64,000 nucleotides of DNA from Mycobacterium barrassiae (GCF_025822765.1 NZ_JACKUK010000027.1:63626-127625), one strand, 5' to 3'. Counted from the stretch's first letter, positions 53,329 through 62,905 are shown. The notes: generated by a model from the sequence alone, not told the origin. Numbers and translations: made by a program.

Positions 53329-54570
53329 ATGACAGCTGCTCTGTCTCAGAGCTCTCGACCCCGCTTTGAACTCGCGACCGCCGAGTCGTGGGCGAACCCC
53401 TGGGGGATGTACCGGGCGCTGCGTGACCACGATGCCGTGCACCACGTCGTGCCCCCCGACCGACCCGATCACGACTATTACGTGTTGTCGCGGCACGCCG
53501 ACATCTTCGCGGCGGCGCGCGACCACGAGACGTTCTCGTCGGCGCAGGGTCTGACGGTCAACTACGGCGAACTCGATCTCATCGGACTGGCCGACAATCC
53601 GCCGATGGTCATGCAGGATCCGCCGGTGCACACCGAGTTCCGCAGGTTGGTGTCGCGCGGCTTCACACCTCGGCAGGTCGAGGCCGTCGAACCGAAGGTG
53701 CGCGAATACGTCGTCGAGCGGATCGAGCGCATCAGGTCCAACGGCGGCGGCGACATCGTCGCCGAGTTGTTCAAGCCGCTGCCGTCGATGGTGGTCGCGC
53801 ACTATCTCGGTGTGCCCGAAGGGGATCGCGACAAGTTCGACGGGTGGACCGAGGCGATCGTCGCGGGCAACACCGTCGAGGGCGGCGTTACGGCGGCGCT
53901 GGGCGACCTCGGCGATGCGCTCGGCGAGATGATGGCCTACTTCACCGCGCTGATCGAGAAGCGCCGCGCCGAGCCCGAGGACGACACGGTCTCCCATCTG
54001 GTGGCGGCCGGGATCGGCGCCGACGGCGACATCGCCGGTGTGCTGTCGATTCTCGCTTTCACGTTCACCATGGTCACCGGAGGCAACGACACGACGACGG
54101 GCATGCTCGGCGGCTCGGTACAGCTGCTCCACCAGCGGCCCGATCAGCGAAAGCTGTTGGCCGACAACCCTGATCTGATCCCCGACGCGATCGACGAGTT
54201 GCTGCGCCTCACCTCACCGGTACAGATGCTCGGCCGGACGGTGACCCGAGATGTCGCGATCGGCGATACCACCATCCCCGAAGGCAGGCGCGCGATGCTT
54301 CTCTACGGGTCCGCCAACCACGATGAACGCCAGTACGGCGACGACGCGGGTGACCTCGATGTGATGCGCAAACCGCGCAACATTCTGACCTTCAGCCACG
54401 GCGCCCACCACTGTCTGGGCGCGGCGGCCGCGCGTATGCAGTCGCGAGTCGCGCTGACGGAGCTGTTGACACGCATTCCCGACTTCGAGGTCGACGAGGA
54501 CGGAATCGTCTGGGCCGGAGGAAGTTACGTACGCCGCCCCCTCTCGGTTCCGTTCAGGGTGGTCGCCTGA
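53329..54570 (+). CDS. cyp130: Cytochrome P450 (CYP130-like)
   Basis: 413 residues. I-helix MVTGGNDTTTG, ExxR in ELLRLTS, and heme loop FSHGAHHCLGAAAARMQ with the thiolate ligand Cys362. Soluble bacterial P450 needing ferredoxin partners, none of which is adjacent. By position between the TetR gene and the GlcD-like gene it matches Rv1256c (cyp130). Substrate unknown. The stop TGA overlaps the next ATG. Confidence 0.85.
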   Translation: MTAALSQSSRPRFELATAESWANPWGMYRALRDHDAVHHVVPPDRPDHDYYVLSRHADIFAAARDHETFSSAQGLTVNYGELDLIGLADNPPMVMQDPPVHTEFRRLVSRGFTPRQVEAVEPKVREYVVERIERIRSNGGGDIVAELFKPLPSMVVAHYLGVPEGDRDKFDGWTEAIVAGNTVEGGVTAALGDLGDALGEMMAYFTALIEKRRAEPEDDTVSHLVAAGIGADGDIAGVLSILAFTFTMVTGGNDTTTGMLGGSVQLLHQRPDQRKLLADNPDLIPDAIDELLRLTSPVQMLGRTVTRDVAIGDTTIPEGRRAMLLYGSANHDERQYGDDAGDLDVMRKPRNILTFSHGAHHCLGAAAARMQSRVALTELLTRIPDFEVDEDGIVWAGGSYVRRPLSVPFRVVA

Positions 54571-55154
54571 TGGCCGGCGACTGGTTGGCCGAGCGGCGCA
54601 CCGAGGTGGCCGCCGACCGCATCCTCGACGCGGCGGACCAACTGTTCGCCCAGAAAGAGGCCGCGACCGTCGGCATGCACGAAATCGCCTCGGCGGCAGG
54701 CTGCTCCCGTGCGACGCTGTACCGGTACTTCGAGAACCGCGAGGCGCTCTACACCGCGTACGTGCACCGTGAGTCGTACCGGCTCTACCGCGAGATGACC
54801 GATCAGCTGAACGCGCTGCACGATCCGCGCGAACGCCTGGTCGAGGGCATACTGACATCCCTGCGGAATGTCCGTGAAAGTCCCGCGCTGTCATCGTGGT
54901 TCGCGATGACGCAGCGCCCGATCGGCGGCGACATCGCTGAGCAGTCGGAGGTCATCAGGACGTTGACCGAGGCGTTCGTCATCTCCTTGGCGCCCGACGA
55001 TCCGAAGCTCGTCACGCACCGGGCCCGCTGGCTGGTACGGGTGATCACGTCGCTACTGGTCTTCCCCGGTCACGACGAGGCCGACGAGCGCGCGATGATC
55101 GAGGAGTTCGTGGTACCGATCGTGGTGCCGTCGACACAGGCCACGCCAGGCTAG
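54570..55154 (+). CDS. TetR-family repressor (Rv1255c-like)
   Basis: 194 residues with N-terminal HTH: ADRILDAADQLFAQKEAATV, HEIASAAGCSRATLYRYFENREAL, the canonical TetR_N layout, and a ligand-binding C-terminal domain. Overlaps the P450 stop (TGATG) so it is made from the same message; probably controls that promoter. Ligand unknown. Confidence 0.88.
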   Translation: MAGDWLAERRTEVAADRILDAADQLFAQKEAATVGMHEIASAAGCSRATLYRYFENREALYTAYVHRESYRLYREMTDQLNALHDPRERLVEGILTSLRNVRESPALSSWFAMTQRPIGGDIAEQSEVIRTLTEAFVISLAPDDPKLVTHRARWLVRVITSLLVFPGHDEADERAMIEEFVVPIVVPSTQATPG

Positions 55155-55158
55155 GACG

Positions 55159-55878
55159 TCAGGCCACCCAATACGCCTGAGCCTTGATGGATTTGCGCGG
55201 TATGCGGTAGTCCTCGCGCAGCACCTTGGCGACCGCGCGGGTGGTGCGGTTGTCGCACGCCACCCAGCCGAAGTGGTCGGAGGCGTCGAACACCGACGAG
55301 CTGATCACCTGGATCAGCGCCTCGCCGTTGTTCTTGCGGTCGACCCACTCGACGTCGGCGGCGCGACCACGGACCGGCAGTTGCTTGTCGTCCTCGTGAG
55401 CGGCCTCGAGAAACACCCATGACGGCGTGTCTCCGATCGCGTCGAGCAGCGAGTTGATCGCGGGTAGCGAGGCGGTGTCGCCGACGATGATGTAGCCCGC
55501 CGGCTCCGGTTGGGGCAGCGCAAAATTGCTGCCGAGCACCGTCACGTCGACGGTGTCCCCCGGCTGCGCGTTCTGCGCCCAGTTGGCCGCGACGCCGTCA
55601 TGCAGTGCGAACTCGATGGACACCGTGCCCGCCTGCGGGTCGGGGTCGACGAGCGTGTACCCGCGCTGGTGCAGCTTGTCCCCGTCGGCGAACCACATCC
55701 GGATCCACATCGTCGGGTGCAGCGCATGCGCGGCCAGGAGGCCGTCGGCGGCAAAGGTCAGTCGCAGGTAGTGCGGGCTGAGGTGGTGTCGTTCCGTGAC
55801 GGTCAGCGTGTGATCACCCGCGCCCAGCAGCTTGAGCACCGCGCCGGGCAGTCCACGCGAGAGCTTCGTTTCGGACAT
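55159..55878 (-). CDS. Siderophore-interacting FAD protein (ViuB-like)
   Basis: 239 residues. N-terminal FAD barrel with LRLTFAADGLL and QRGYTLVDPDPQAGTVSIEF, then a NAD-binding lobe (IIVGDTASLPAINSLLDA, WVACDNRTTRAV). Uses flavin to reduce ferric siderophores, freeing iron. Just upstream is a perfect 16-base palindrome whose TACCCT could be the -10 of a leaderless message, so the gene is probably metal-regulated. No siderophore synthesis genes in the window. Confidence 0.88.
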   Translation of the reverse strand: MSETKLSRGLPGAVLKLLGAGDHTLTVTERHHLSPHYLRLTFAADGLLAAHALHPTMWIRMWFADGDKLHQRGYTLVDPDPQAGTVSIEFALHDGVAANWAQNAQPGDTVDVTVLGSNFALPQPEPAGYIIVGDTASLPAINSLLDAIGDTPSWVFLEAAHEDDKQLPVRGRAADVEWVDRKNNGEALIQVISSSVFDASDHFGWVACDNRTTRAVAKVLREDYRIPRKSIKAQAYWVA

Positions 55879-55882
55879 ACAA

Positions 55883-55898
55883 GTTAGGGTACCCTAAC
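55883..55898. promoter_or_regulatory. 16-bp perfect palindrome, iron-regulator-like
   Basis: GTTAGGGT/ACCCTAAC, four bases before the ATG of the siderophore-interacting gene. The TTAGG...CCTAA half-sites recall IdeR/DtxR boxes, but the usual 19-base box has nine bases between the outer half-sites and this has four, so IdeR binding is uncertain. On the gene strand TACCCT ends seven bases before the ATG, the spacing of a leaderless -10, so a bound regulator would block transcription. Confidence 0.55.
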
Positions 55899-55905
55899 AC
55901 GAGCG

Positions 55906-57048
55906 TCAATTGGTGCGCACGCGGGTGAAGCGGTGCAACAGCCAGGCCAGCGGCACCGTCACCACGAACGTGATGATGAACAGCCACCACATCGAGCCGG
56001 TGTAGATCGGGTACCGGACGATCTCGACCATCACCAGTTCCATCGTCACCAGATGGATCAGGAAGATCTCGTAGGAGATCTCGCCGAGGAACACCATGGG
56101 GCGCGACGCCAGGAACCGCGCGTAGAGGCCGCGGTCCCCCAGCGCCAGCGGGGCCACCATCAGCGTCGCGATCACCGCGTAGAAGCCCGTCTTCACCAAT
56201 GCCTCGCGCAGTTCGGTCGGCGACGTGGTGGGCTCCCCGCCGATGGGAGTCGACACGATGAAGTAGCAGATCACCGCGAGCGGAATGCACGCGAGTCCAT
56301 ACGCCCGAACTCCCAGCGGCTGCAGCGCGGCGAGCACCATGCCGCCGATGAACCAGACGAGATAGGTCGGCAGCCAGAGTCGCGCGGCGTCGGGCAGAAA
56401 GTCGGTGGTGTGCACCAGGATCAGCCACACCGGACTGATCAACGCCAGAACGCCGAGGCCGGTCAGCAACAGGCCGGGTCGCCACCGTCGCCGGCACAGC
56501 AGCACCAGCAGCAGATACGCCAGCAGCGGCAACACGACGTAGAACGCGACCTCGACCGCCAGGCTCCACATCTGCGTAAGTCCCTGGTGCAGAAACGAAT
56601 ACAGGTAGTTGTCCGTGTAGATCTGAGTCAGCGTGAGGTTGCGGAACAGGCCTTCCCAGGTATGTCCGGGGTTCGGCCCCGCGGTGCGGAAGTGGTACAG
56701 CAGGTATGCGGCCAGCACGGTGACGACGTAGGCGGGCATGATGCGTCGCACCCGGTGCCAGGCGTAGCGGCGCACCGACGGCGGCGCACCGCCCGTCGCG
56801 GCCGCCTTGACCCACGGACCGAAGAGCAGAAACCCGGAGAGCACGAAGAACACCGGCACACCGATCTCGGCGCGTGACCAGACCAGGCCGATGTAGCCGT
56901 GCGTGTACTTGCCGGTGGTGTAGGCGGCGTGGGTCAGCATGACCAGCAGCGCCGCGACCGCGCGAACTCCGGTCAGCGAGGCGACGCGCTCAGGCTTACC
57001 GACGGACTCCAGACCGCCCTGTGCGTCAACGCTGCCGGACAGGGTCAT
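55906..57048 (-). CDS. Acyltransferase 3 family membrane protein (Rv1254-like)
   Basis: 380 residues with about ten helices. Starts RVASLTGVRAVAALLVMLTHAAY (a His in the first helix is catalytic in the family), then FFVLSGFLLFGPWV and YLVWFIGGMVLAAL. O-acyltransferases of this family modify sugars or lipids on the envelope. Begins four bases inside the deaD stop (ATGA), so it depends on deaD translation. Same position as Rv1254. Confidence 0.88.
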   Translation of the reverse strand: MTLSGSVDAQGGLESVGKPERVASLTGVRAVAALLVMLTHAAYTTGKYTHGYIGLVWSRAEIGVPVFFVLSGFLLFGPWVKAAATGGAPPSVRRYAWHRVRRIMPAYVVTVLAAYLLYHFRTAGPNPGHTWEGLFRNLTLTQIYTDNYLYSFLHQGLTQMWSLAVEVAFYVVLPLLAYLLLVLLCRRRWRPGLLLTGLGVLALISPVWLILVHTTDFLPDAARLWLPTYLVWFIGGMVLAALQPLGVRAYGLACIPLAVICYFIVSTPIGGEPTTSPTELREALVKTGFYAVIATLMVAPLALGDRGLYARFLASRPMVFLGEISYEIFLIHLVTMELVMVEIVRYPIYTGSMWWLFIITFVVTVPLAWLLHRFTRVRTN

Positions 57049-58733
57049 TTGGACTTGTGGCCGGATTTCCCGCCTTTTCGTGGCGGACGATCGGGTTGGA
57101 GATTGATCAGGATGCCCTGAATGCGGGTACGCTCCAAGGCTTTCACGGTGTCACGCGACAGTTTGGCGGGCAGTTCCACCAAGGAATGGTCGGGCCGGAT
57201 CGAGATGTGCCCGAAGTCGCTGCGGTGCAGACCGCCCTCGTTGGCGATGGCGCCGACGATCGCGCCGGGACTCACCTTGTGCCGCTTACCCACCGCGATC
57301 CGATACGTCGCGAAGCCCTGCCCCGGTTTGCGTTGCTTCGGCCCGCGCTCGCGGTCGGCGCGTTCCGGGCGGTCGCGACGCTTCTCCGGCGGCGGCTCCT
57401 TCATCAGGAACTGCTCGCCGTCGCGCGTCTGCGCCGCCAGCGCCGCGGCGATGTCGACCATCGGGACGTCGTTCTCGCGTTCGTAGTCCTCGATCATCCG
57501 CCGGAACAACTCGAAGCCCGGGGCGGTCAACGCGTCGGTGATCGAGTCGCGGAACTTCGCCACCCGCTGTGCGTTGACGTCCTCCACCGTGGGCAGTTCG
57601 GCTTCGGTGAGCTGCTGACGGGTCGCCTTCTCGATCGCCTTGAGCATGTGCCGCTCCCGCGGCGACACGAACAGCAGCGCCTGTCCCGAGCGACCCGCGC
57701 GACCGGTGCGCCCGATGCGGTGGACATAGGACTCGGTGTCGTGCGGAATGTCGTAGTTCAGCACGTGCGAGATGCGTTCGACATCCAACCCGCGGGCCGC
57801 GACGTCCGTCGCGACCAGGATGTCGATGGTGCCGTCCTTGAGCGCGGTGATCGTGCGCTCACGTTGCGCCTGCGGGATGTCACCGTTGATCGCGGCCGCC
57901 GAGAAACCGCGGGCCCGCAGTTTCTCCGCGACCTCCTCGGTGGCCTGTTTGGTGCGAACGAAGACGATCATCGCCTCGAACGGCTCCACCTCGAGGAGAC
58001 GGGTCAGGGCGTCCATCTTGCGTGGACCGGCGACCTGGATGTAGCGCTGCGTGATGTTCTCTGCGGTGGCCGTTTTCGATTTGACCGACACCTCGACGGC
58101 GTCGTGCAGATACTTCTTGGTGATCTTGCGGATGCCGGGCGGCATCGTGGCGGAGAACAACGCCACCTGCTTGTACTCGGGGGTGTCGGCGAGGATGCGT
58201 TCGACGTCCTCGGCGAAACCCATCTGCAGCATCTCGTCGGCCTCGTCGAGCACCAGATAGTCGAGGTGGGTGAGATCGAGCGTGCCCTTCTCCAGATGGT
58301 CGATCACCCGACCCGGAGTGCCGACCACCACCTGGGCGCCGCGCCGCAGACCCGCAAGCTGCGGACCGTAGGACGAGCCGCCGTAGACGGGCAGCACATT
58401 GATCTGGGGCAGATGGGCACCGTAGCGGCTGAACGCCTCGGCGACCTGCAATGCCAACTCTCGCGTCGGCGCCAGCACCAACGCCTGGGTGTCCTTCTTG
58501 CCGGGATCGATTTTCGACAGGATCGGGATGGCGAACGCCGCGGTCTTACCCGTGCCCGTCTGCGCGAGGCCGACGACATCGGAGCCGGCCATCATCGGCG
58601 GAATGGTGGCGGCCTGGATGGCCGAGGGCGATTCATATCCGACGTCGCCGATAGCCCGCAGCACCGAAGGGTGAATCTGCAGGTCGTCGAAGGTCAGATC
58701 TTCCCGGCTCGCGTCCGGGTCGGAGGACGTCAT
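57045..58733 (-). CDS. deaD: DEAD-box RNA helicase DeaD
   Basis: 562 residues. Q motif upstream of AAFAIPILSK, motif I AQTGTGKT, Ia PTRELALQV, Ib TPGRVIDHL, II DEADEML, III SAT, IV VFVRTKQ, V ATDVAARGLD, VI HRIGRTGRAGR, then a DbpA/CsdA RNA-binding region (IAVGKRHKVSPGAIVGAI) and a basic tail. Unwinds RNA, aids ribosome assembly and cold growth. Matches Rv1253. Only start with sense is the ATG giving MTSSDPDAS. Confidence 0.95.
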   Translation of the reverse strand: MTSSDPDASREDLTFDDLQIHPSVLRAIGDVGYESPSAIQAATIPPMMAGSDVVGLAQTGTGKTAAFAIPILSKIDPGKKDTQALVLAPTRELALQVAEAFSRYGAHLPQINVLPVYGGSSYGPQLAGLRRGAQVVVGTPGRVIDHLEKGTLDLTHLDYLVLDEADEMLQMGFAEDVERILADTPEYKQVALFSATMPPGIRKITKKYLHDAVEVSVKSKTATAENITQRYIQVAGPRKMDALTRLLEVEPFEAMIVFVRTKQATEEVAEKLRARGFSAAAINGDIPQAQRERTITALKDGTIDILVATDVAARGLDVERISHVLNYDIPHDTESYVHRIGRTGRAGRSGQALLFVSPRERHMLKAIEKATRQQLTEAELPTVEDVNAQRVAKFRDSITDALTAPGFELFRRMIEDYERENDVPMVDIAAALAAQTRDGEQFLMKEPPPEKRRDRPERADRERGPKQRKPGQGFATYRIAVGKRHKVSPGAIVGAIANEGGLHRSDFGHISIRPDHSLVELPAKLSRDTVKALERTRIQGILINLQPDRPPRKGGKSGHKSK

Positions 58734-58821
58734 CAGTCGTCGAGTCTAGTGCCCGTCACCTGCCCGACCCGCCGCGCGGCCTGCGAGATCACCGTGCCGG
58801 GTTTCGGTACCGTTGCGCAGC

Positions 58822-59376
58822 GTGAAGTCGGCGGTCGTGATTGGGATGTTGACAGTCGGGATCGCAACGGCGGTTAGCGGGTGCGGATCGAGCGACTCCA
58901 CCGCCTCCAAGACTCCCGGACCAACTGCGCCCCAGGTCAGCACTGCACCGCCGAGCGCGCCGATCGCGTCGGGACCGAGCCCCGCCGCGGATACCGCCGA
59001 TCCGTGCGGCGTCAACCTGGCCGCACCCGCGATCGCCGCCGCGGTGTCGGAGTTGCCGCGCGACCCACGCAGCAATCAGGGCTGGAATCCCGAGCCGCTG
59101 GCGGGCAACTACAACGAATGTGCTCAGTTGTCCGTGGTGATCGTGAAGGCCAACACCAACGCGGAGAACCCGAACACCCGCGCCGTGATGTTCCATCTCG
59201 GCAAGTTCATTCCCACCGGCGTGCCGGACACCTACGGTTTCAACGGCATTGACAACGCCGTGAGCACCGGAGACACCGTCGCGCTGCGGTATTCGAACGG
59301 CGCTTCGGGGTTGGACAGCGTGGTGCGGTTCCGCTGGAACGGCAACGGTGTGGAGCTGATCGGCAACACGGGTTAG
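58822..59376 (+). CDS. lprE: Lipoprotein LprE
   Basis: 184 residues with a signal segment ending in lipobox AVSGC (Cys21), a Thr/Ser/Pro linker, and the LprE body (DPCGVNLAAPAIAAAVSELP, WNPEPLAGNYNECAQ, MFHLGKFIPTGVPDTYG). Matches Rv1252c. GTG and a TTG three codons earlier are both possible starts. Surface-exposed; role in mycobacterial immune interplay is reported for the tuberculosis protein but not proven here. Confidence 0.88.
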   Translation: MKSAVVIGMLTVGIATAVSGCGSSDSTASKTPGPTAPQVSTAPPSAPIASGPSPAADTADPCGVNLAAPAIAAAVSELPRDPRSNQGWNPEPLAGNYNECAQLSVVIVKANTNAENPNTRAVMFHLGKFIPTGVPDTYGFNGIDNAVSTGDTVALRYSNGASGLDSVVRFRWNGNGVELIGNTG

Positions 59377-59382
59377 CTTTCT

Positions 59383-59446
59383 CCGCCGGGACTGCTGACA
59401 GATCGCGTCTGAGCGTGTAATCGCGATCTGTCAGCAGTCTCGGCGG
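59383..59446. repeat. 25-bp-arm inverted repeat between lprE and the helicase gene
   Basis: Arms 59383-59407 and 59422-59446 pair over 25 bases with one mismatch (core CTGCTGACAGATCGCG with its complement CGCGATCTGTCAGCAG), loop 14 bases. It lies six bases after the lprE stop and 36 bases before the next GTG. A strong RNA stem; no T-run, so an attenuator or repeat element rather than a textbook terminator. Confidence 0.85.
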
Positions 59447-59482
59447 GCATGAGATGTCGCCGCGCTCACCTACAGTGGCAGC

Positions 59483-62400
59483 GTGTTCGTCTCCGGCGAC
59501 AGCGTCATCTACAGCGCCTCGGACCTCGCAGCGGCAGCCCGCTGTGAGTACGCCCTGCTGCGTGCATTCGACGCCAAACTGGGCCGGGGGCCCGCCGTCA
59601 CCGTCGAAGACGAATTGCTCGCCCGCACCGCCGAGCTCGGCGACCAACACGAGCAGCGCCACCTCGACGAGCTCCGTGAGTTGAACCGGGAGAACGTCGC
59701 GATCATCGGTCGGCCGCCCTACACCGTCGACGGATTGACCGCGGCGGCCGAGGCCACCATGCGTGCCGTCGAACGCCGGGCGCCGGTGATCTACCAGGCC
59801 TCGATGTTCGACGGCCGGTTCGCCGGCTTCGCCGACTTCCTGGTGCTCGACTCCGACGAGTACCGGTTGCGCGACACCAAGCTCGCGCGTTCGGTCAAGG
59901 TGGAGGCGCTCCTGCAGCTCGCCGCGTACGCCGACGCCCTGATCCGCGCAGGCGTCCCGGTGGCGTCCGAGGTCGAGTTGGTGCTCGGCGACGGCGCCAC
60001 CGCCACATATCGCGTCGACGAGATTCTTCCGGTGTACCTGGCCAGGCGCACCGCTCTGCAGAAGCTGCTCGACGACCATCTCGCCTCCGGTACCGCGGTG
60101 GCGTGGGAGGACGAGGAGGTGCGGGCGTGCTTCCGCTGCCCGGAGTGCGAGATTCAGGCCCGCGCCAACGACGACCTGCTGCTCGTCGCCGGAATGCGGG
60201 TGAGCCAGCGGGCACGTCTCATCGACGCGGGCATCACCACGGTCGCCGACCTCGCCGCGCATACCGGCCCCGTGCCCGAACTGTCGGCGCGCACCGTGGC
60301 GGCGTTGACGGAGCAGGCACGGCTGCAGATCGCACCGCGGGTCGACGGTAAGCCGCCGTATCAGGTCGTCGACGCGCAGCCGTTGATGGTGCTGCCGGAC
60401 GCGAACAAGGGTGACCTGTTCTTCGACTTCGAAGGTGACCCCCTGTGGACCGTCGACGGCCGCGATTGGGGCCTGGAGTACCTGTGGGGTGTGCTCACCG
60501 TCAACGACGAGTTCCATCCGTTCTGGGCACACGACCGCGCCAGTGAACGCCAGGCGCTGATCGACTTCCTCGCGATGGTGCGCAAACGGCTCAAGCGCTA
60601 CCCCGACATGCACATCTACCACTACGCGGCGTACGAGAAGAGCACGTTGCTCCGGCTGGCGGGCCGTTACGGCGTCGGTGAGAACGACGTCGACGATCTG
60701 CTGCGCAACGGCATCTTGGTGGACCTGTACCCGTTGGTGCGCAAGAGCATTCGGGTCGGCACCGAGAACTACAGCATCAAATCACTCGAACCGCTGTACA
60801 TGGGCAACGAGCTGCGCAGCGGCGAGGTGACCACGGCCGCCGATTCCATCACCCAGTACGCGCGCTACTGCGCGCTGCGCGATGAGGGACGGGCCGAGGA
60901 GGCCGCGGGAGTGCTCAAGAAGATCGAGGACTACAACGTCTACGACTGCCGATCGACGCGCCGCCTGCGCGACTGGTTGATGGCGCGCGCCATCGAATCC
61001 GGTGTCCCACCGCGCGGTCCGCAGCCGGTGCGCGACGAGGAAGTCATCGAACTGGGCGACGATCTCGACCGCAAGCTACTGAAGTTCGCGGGTGACGGCG
61101 TCGCGCCGCGCACCGCCGAGCAGACCGCCGTGGCAATGGTGGCCGCCGCCAGGGGTTTTCACCGTCGGGAGGACAAGCCGTTCTGGTGGAGCCACTTCGA
61201 CCGCGTCAACAACCCTGTCGACGAGTGGGCGGACAACAGCGACGTGTTCATCGCCGACGACGCGGTCATCGTCAACGACTGGCACCAGCCACCGAAAGCG
61301 CGTAAGCCGCAACGGCACGTCCGACTGATCGGCGGCATCGCGAACGGCGAACTGTGCCAGGAGATGTACGCGTTGTACGACCCGCCCGCACCCACCGGCC
61401 TGTCCGACGACCCCGACCGGCGCGGCTTCGGAACGGTGACAGTCGTCGGATGCGACAACCCCGAGGCGCCCACCGAGGCGCTGATCATCGAGAAACAACC
61501 CAAGGGCGGCGATGTCTTCGACCAGCTGCCGTTCGCGCTGACACCGGGTCCACCGTTCAACACCAAACCGCTGCGGGAATCGATCGAGGAGACTGCGTCA
61601 GCAGTGGCGGTGGGCCTGCCGAACCTGCCCTGCGACGCCGTCACCGACATCCTGCTGCGGCGCCCCCCGCGCACGAAGAGCGGCGGCGGCCTGCCCCGCA
61701 GCGGCGTGATCATCGACGACATGACCGCCGCGCTTCGAGATCTCGATTCGTCCTATCTCGCGGTGCACGGGCCGCCGGGCACCGGAAAGACGTACACCTC
61801 GGCGAGGGTGCTCGCGCGTCTGGTCAACGAGCACGCGTGGCGTATCGGCGTGGTCGCGCAGTCGCATGCGGTGGTGGAGAACCTGTTCCGCGACGTGCTG
61901 GACGCCGGGGTCGACGGGAACCAGGTCGCCAAGAAGCTCAACACCGTGAACTCGGGCTGGACCGATCTGGAAAATCCCGAGTTCGCCGGCTACATCGCCG
62001 ACCACGCCGATCGGAAAATCGGCTGTGTCGTCGGGGGTACGGCGTGGGACTTCGCCAACGCCAACAAGATTCCGCGACGGTCGCTCGATCTGCTGGTGGT
62101 CGAGGAGGCGGGTCAGTACAACCTCGCCAACACCATCGCGGTCGCGCCGTCGGCTCACAATCTGCTGTTGCTCGGCGACCCGCAGCAGCTGCCGCAGGTC
62201 AGCCAGGGCACCCACCCGGAACCCGTCGACACCTCCGCGCTGGGCTGGCTCATCGACGGAAGGCACACGCTGCCAGCCGAATTCGGCTACTTCCTCGATC
62301 GGTCGTATCGCATGCACCCGGCGGTCTGCGCGGCGGTCTCACGGCTGGCCTACGACGGCCGCCTGCAGTCGTACGACGAGGTCACCACGGCGCGCTGCCT

Positions 62401-62905
62401 CGCCGGACAGCCGCCAGGGGTGCGCGTGCTGACCGTCGAGCACACCGGCAACTCCACCGAAAGTCCCGAGGAAGCCGATGCGATCGTCGCCGAGATCGGC
62501 GGTCTGCTCGGCACCGACTGGACCGACAAGAACGACACGGTGCCCCTGGCACAGGAACACGTGCTGGTCGTCACGCCCTACAACGCACAGGTTGTAACGC
62601 TGCGCAGGCGGCTCGACAGCGCGGGGCTGACCAACGTCGAGGTGGGCACCGTCGACAAGTTCCAGGGCCGGCAGGCGCCGGTGGTGTTCATTTCGATGAC
62701 GGCCTCGTCAGCCGACGACGTCCCGCGCGGAATCGCATTCCTGCTCAACCGGAATCGACTCAATGTCGCGGTGAGCCGCGCCAAGTACCTCGGTGTCATC
62801 GTGCAGTCGCCGCTGCTGACCGAATACCTGCCCGGCTCCCCCGACCGCCTCGTCGAGCTGGGCGCGTACCTGTCGCTTTCGCCGTGTGATAAACCCACGG
62901 GGTGA
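59483..62905 (+). CDS. RecB-like nuclease / SF1 helicase fusion (Rv1251c-like)
   Basis: 1140 residues. The N-terminal half is a TM0106/RecB-family nuclease region (SASDLAAAARCEYALLRAFD, later FDFEGDPLWTVDG and YHYAAYEKSTLL resembling RNase H-fold acidic motifs). Cys21 together with Cys216, Cys219 and Cys222 could hold a [4Fe-4S] staple. The C-terminal half is an SF1 helicase: Walker A GPPGTGKT (about residue 765), VVEEAGQYN, GDPQQLPQV, and a final VGTVDKFQGRQAPVVFISM and NVAVSRAK. Probably a DNA end-processing enzyme. GTG start; overlaps the next gene by GTGA. Confidence 0.88.
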   Translation: MFVSGDSVIYSASDLAAAARCEYALLRAFDAKLGRGPAVTVEDELLARTAELGDQHEQRHLDELRELNRENVAIIGRPPYTVDGLTAAAEATMRAVERRAPVIYQASMFDGRFAGFADFLVLDSDEYRLRDTKLARSVKVEALLQLAAYADALIRAGVPVASEVELVLGDGATATYRVDEILPVYLARRTALQKLLDDHLASGTAVAWEDEEVRACFRCPECEIQARANDDLLLVAGMRVSQRARLIDAGITTVADLAAHTGPVPELSARTVAALTEQARLQIAPRVDGKPPYQVVDAQPLMVLPDANKGDLFFDFEGDPLWTVDGRDWGLEYLWGVLTVNDEFHPFWAHDRASERQALIDFLAMVRKRLKRYPDMHIYHYAAYEKSTLLRLAGRYGVGENDVDDLLRNGILVDLYPLVRKSIRVGTENYSIKSLEPLYMGNELRSGEVTTAADSITQYARYCALRDEGRAEEAAGVLKKIEDYNVYDCRSTRRLRDWLMARAIESGVPPRGPQPVRDEEVIELGDDLDRKLLKFAGDGVAPRTAEQTAVAMVAAARGFHRREDKPFWWSHFDRVNNPVDEWADNSDVFIADDAVIVNDWHQPPKARKPQRHVRLIGGIANGELCQEMYALYDPPAPTGLSDDPDRRGFGTVTVVGCDNPEAPTEALIIEKQPKGGDVFDQLPFALTPGPPFNTKPLRESIEETASAVAVGLPNLPCDAVTDILLRRPPRTKSGGGLPRSGVIIDDMTAALRDLDSSYLAVHGPPGTGKTYTSARVLARLVNEHAWRIGVVAQSHAVVENLFRDVLDAGVDGNQVAKKLNTVNSGWTDLENPEFAGYIADHADRKIGCVVGGTAWDFANANKIPRRSLDLLVVEEAGQYNLANTIAVAPSAHNLLLLGDPQQLPQVSQGTHPEPVDTSALGWLIDGRHTLPAEFGYFLDRSYRMHPAVCAAVSRLAYDGRLQSYDEVTTARCLAGQPPGVRVLTVEHTGNSTESPEEADAIVAEIGGLLGTDWTDKNDTVPLAQEHVLVVTPYNAQVVTLRRRLDSAGLTNVEVGTVDKFQGRQAPVVFISMTASSADDVPRGIAFLLNRNRLNVAVSRAKYLGVIVQSPLLTEYLPGSPDRLVELGAYLSLSPCDKPTG

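Noticed and set aside
57021-58877. A 618-codon plus-strand frame opposite deaD
   Set aside because: No domain signature; deaD motifs Q to VI are complete on the minus strand.
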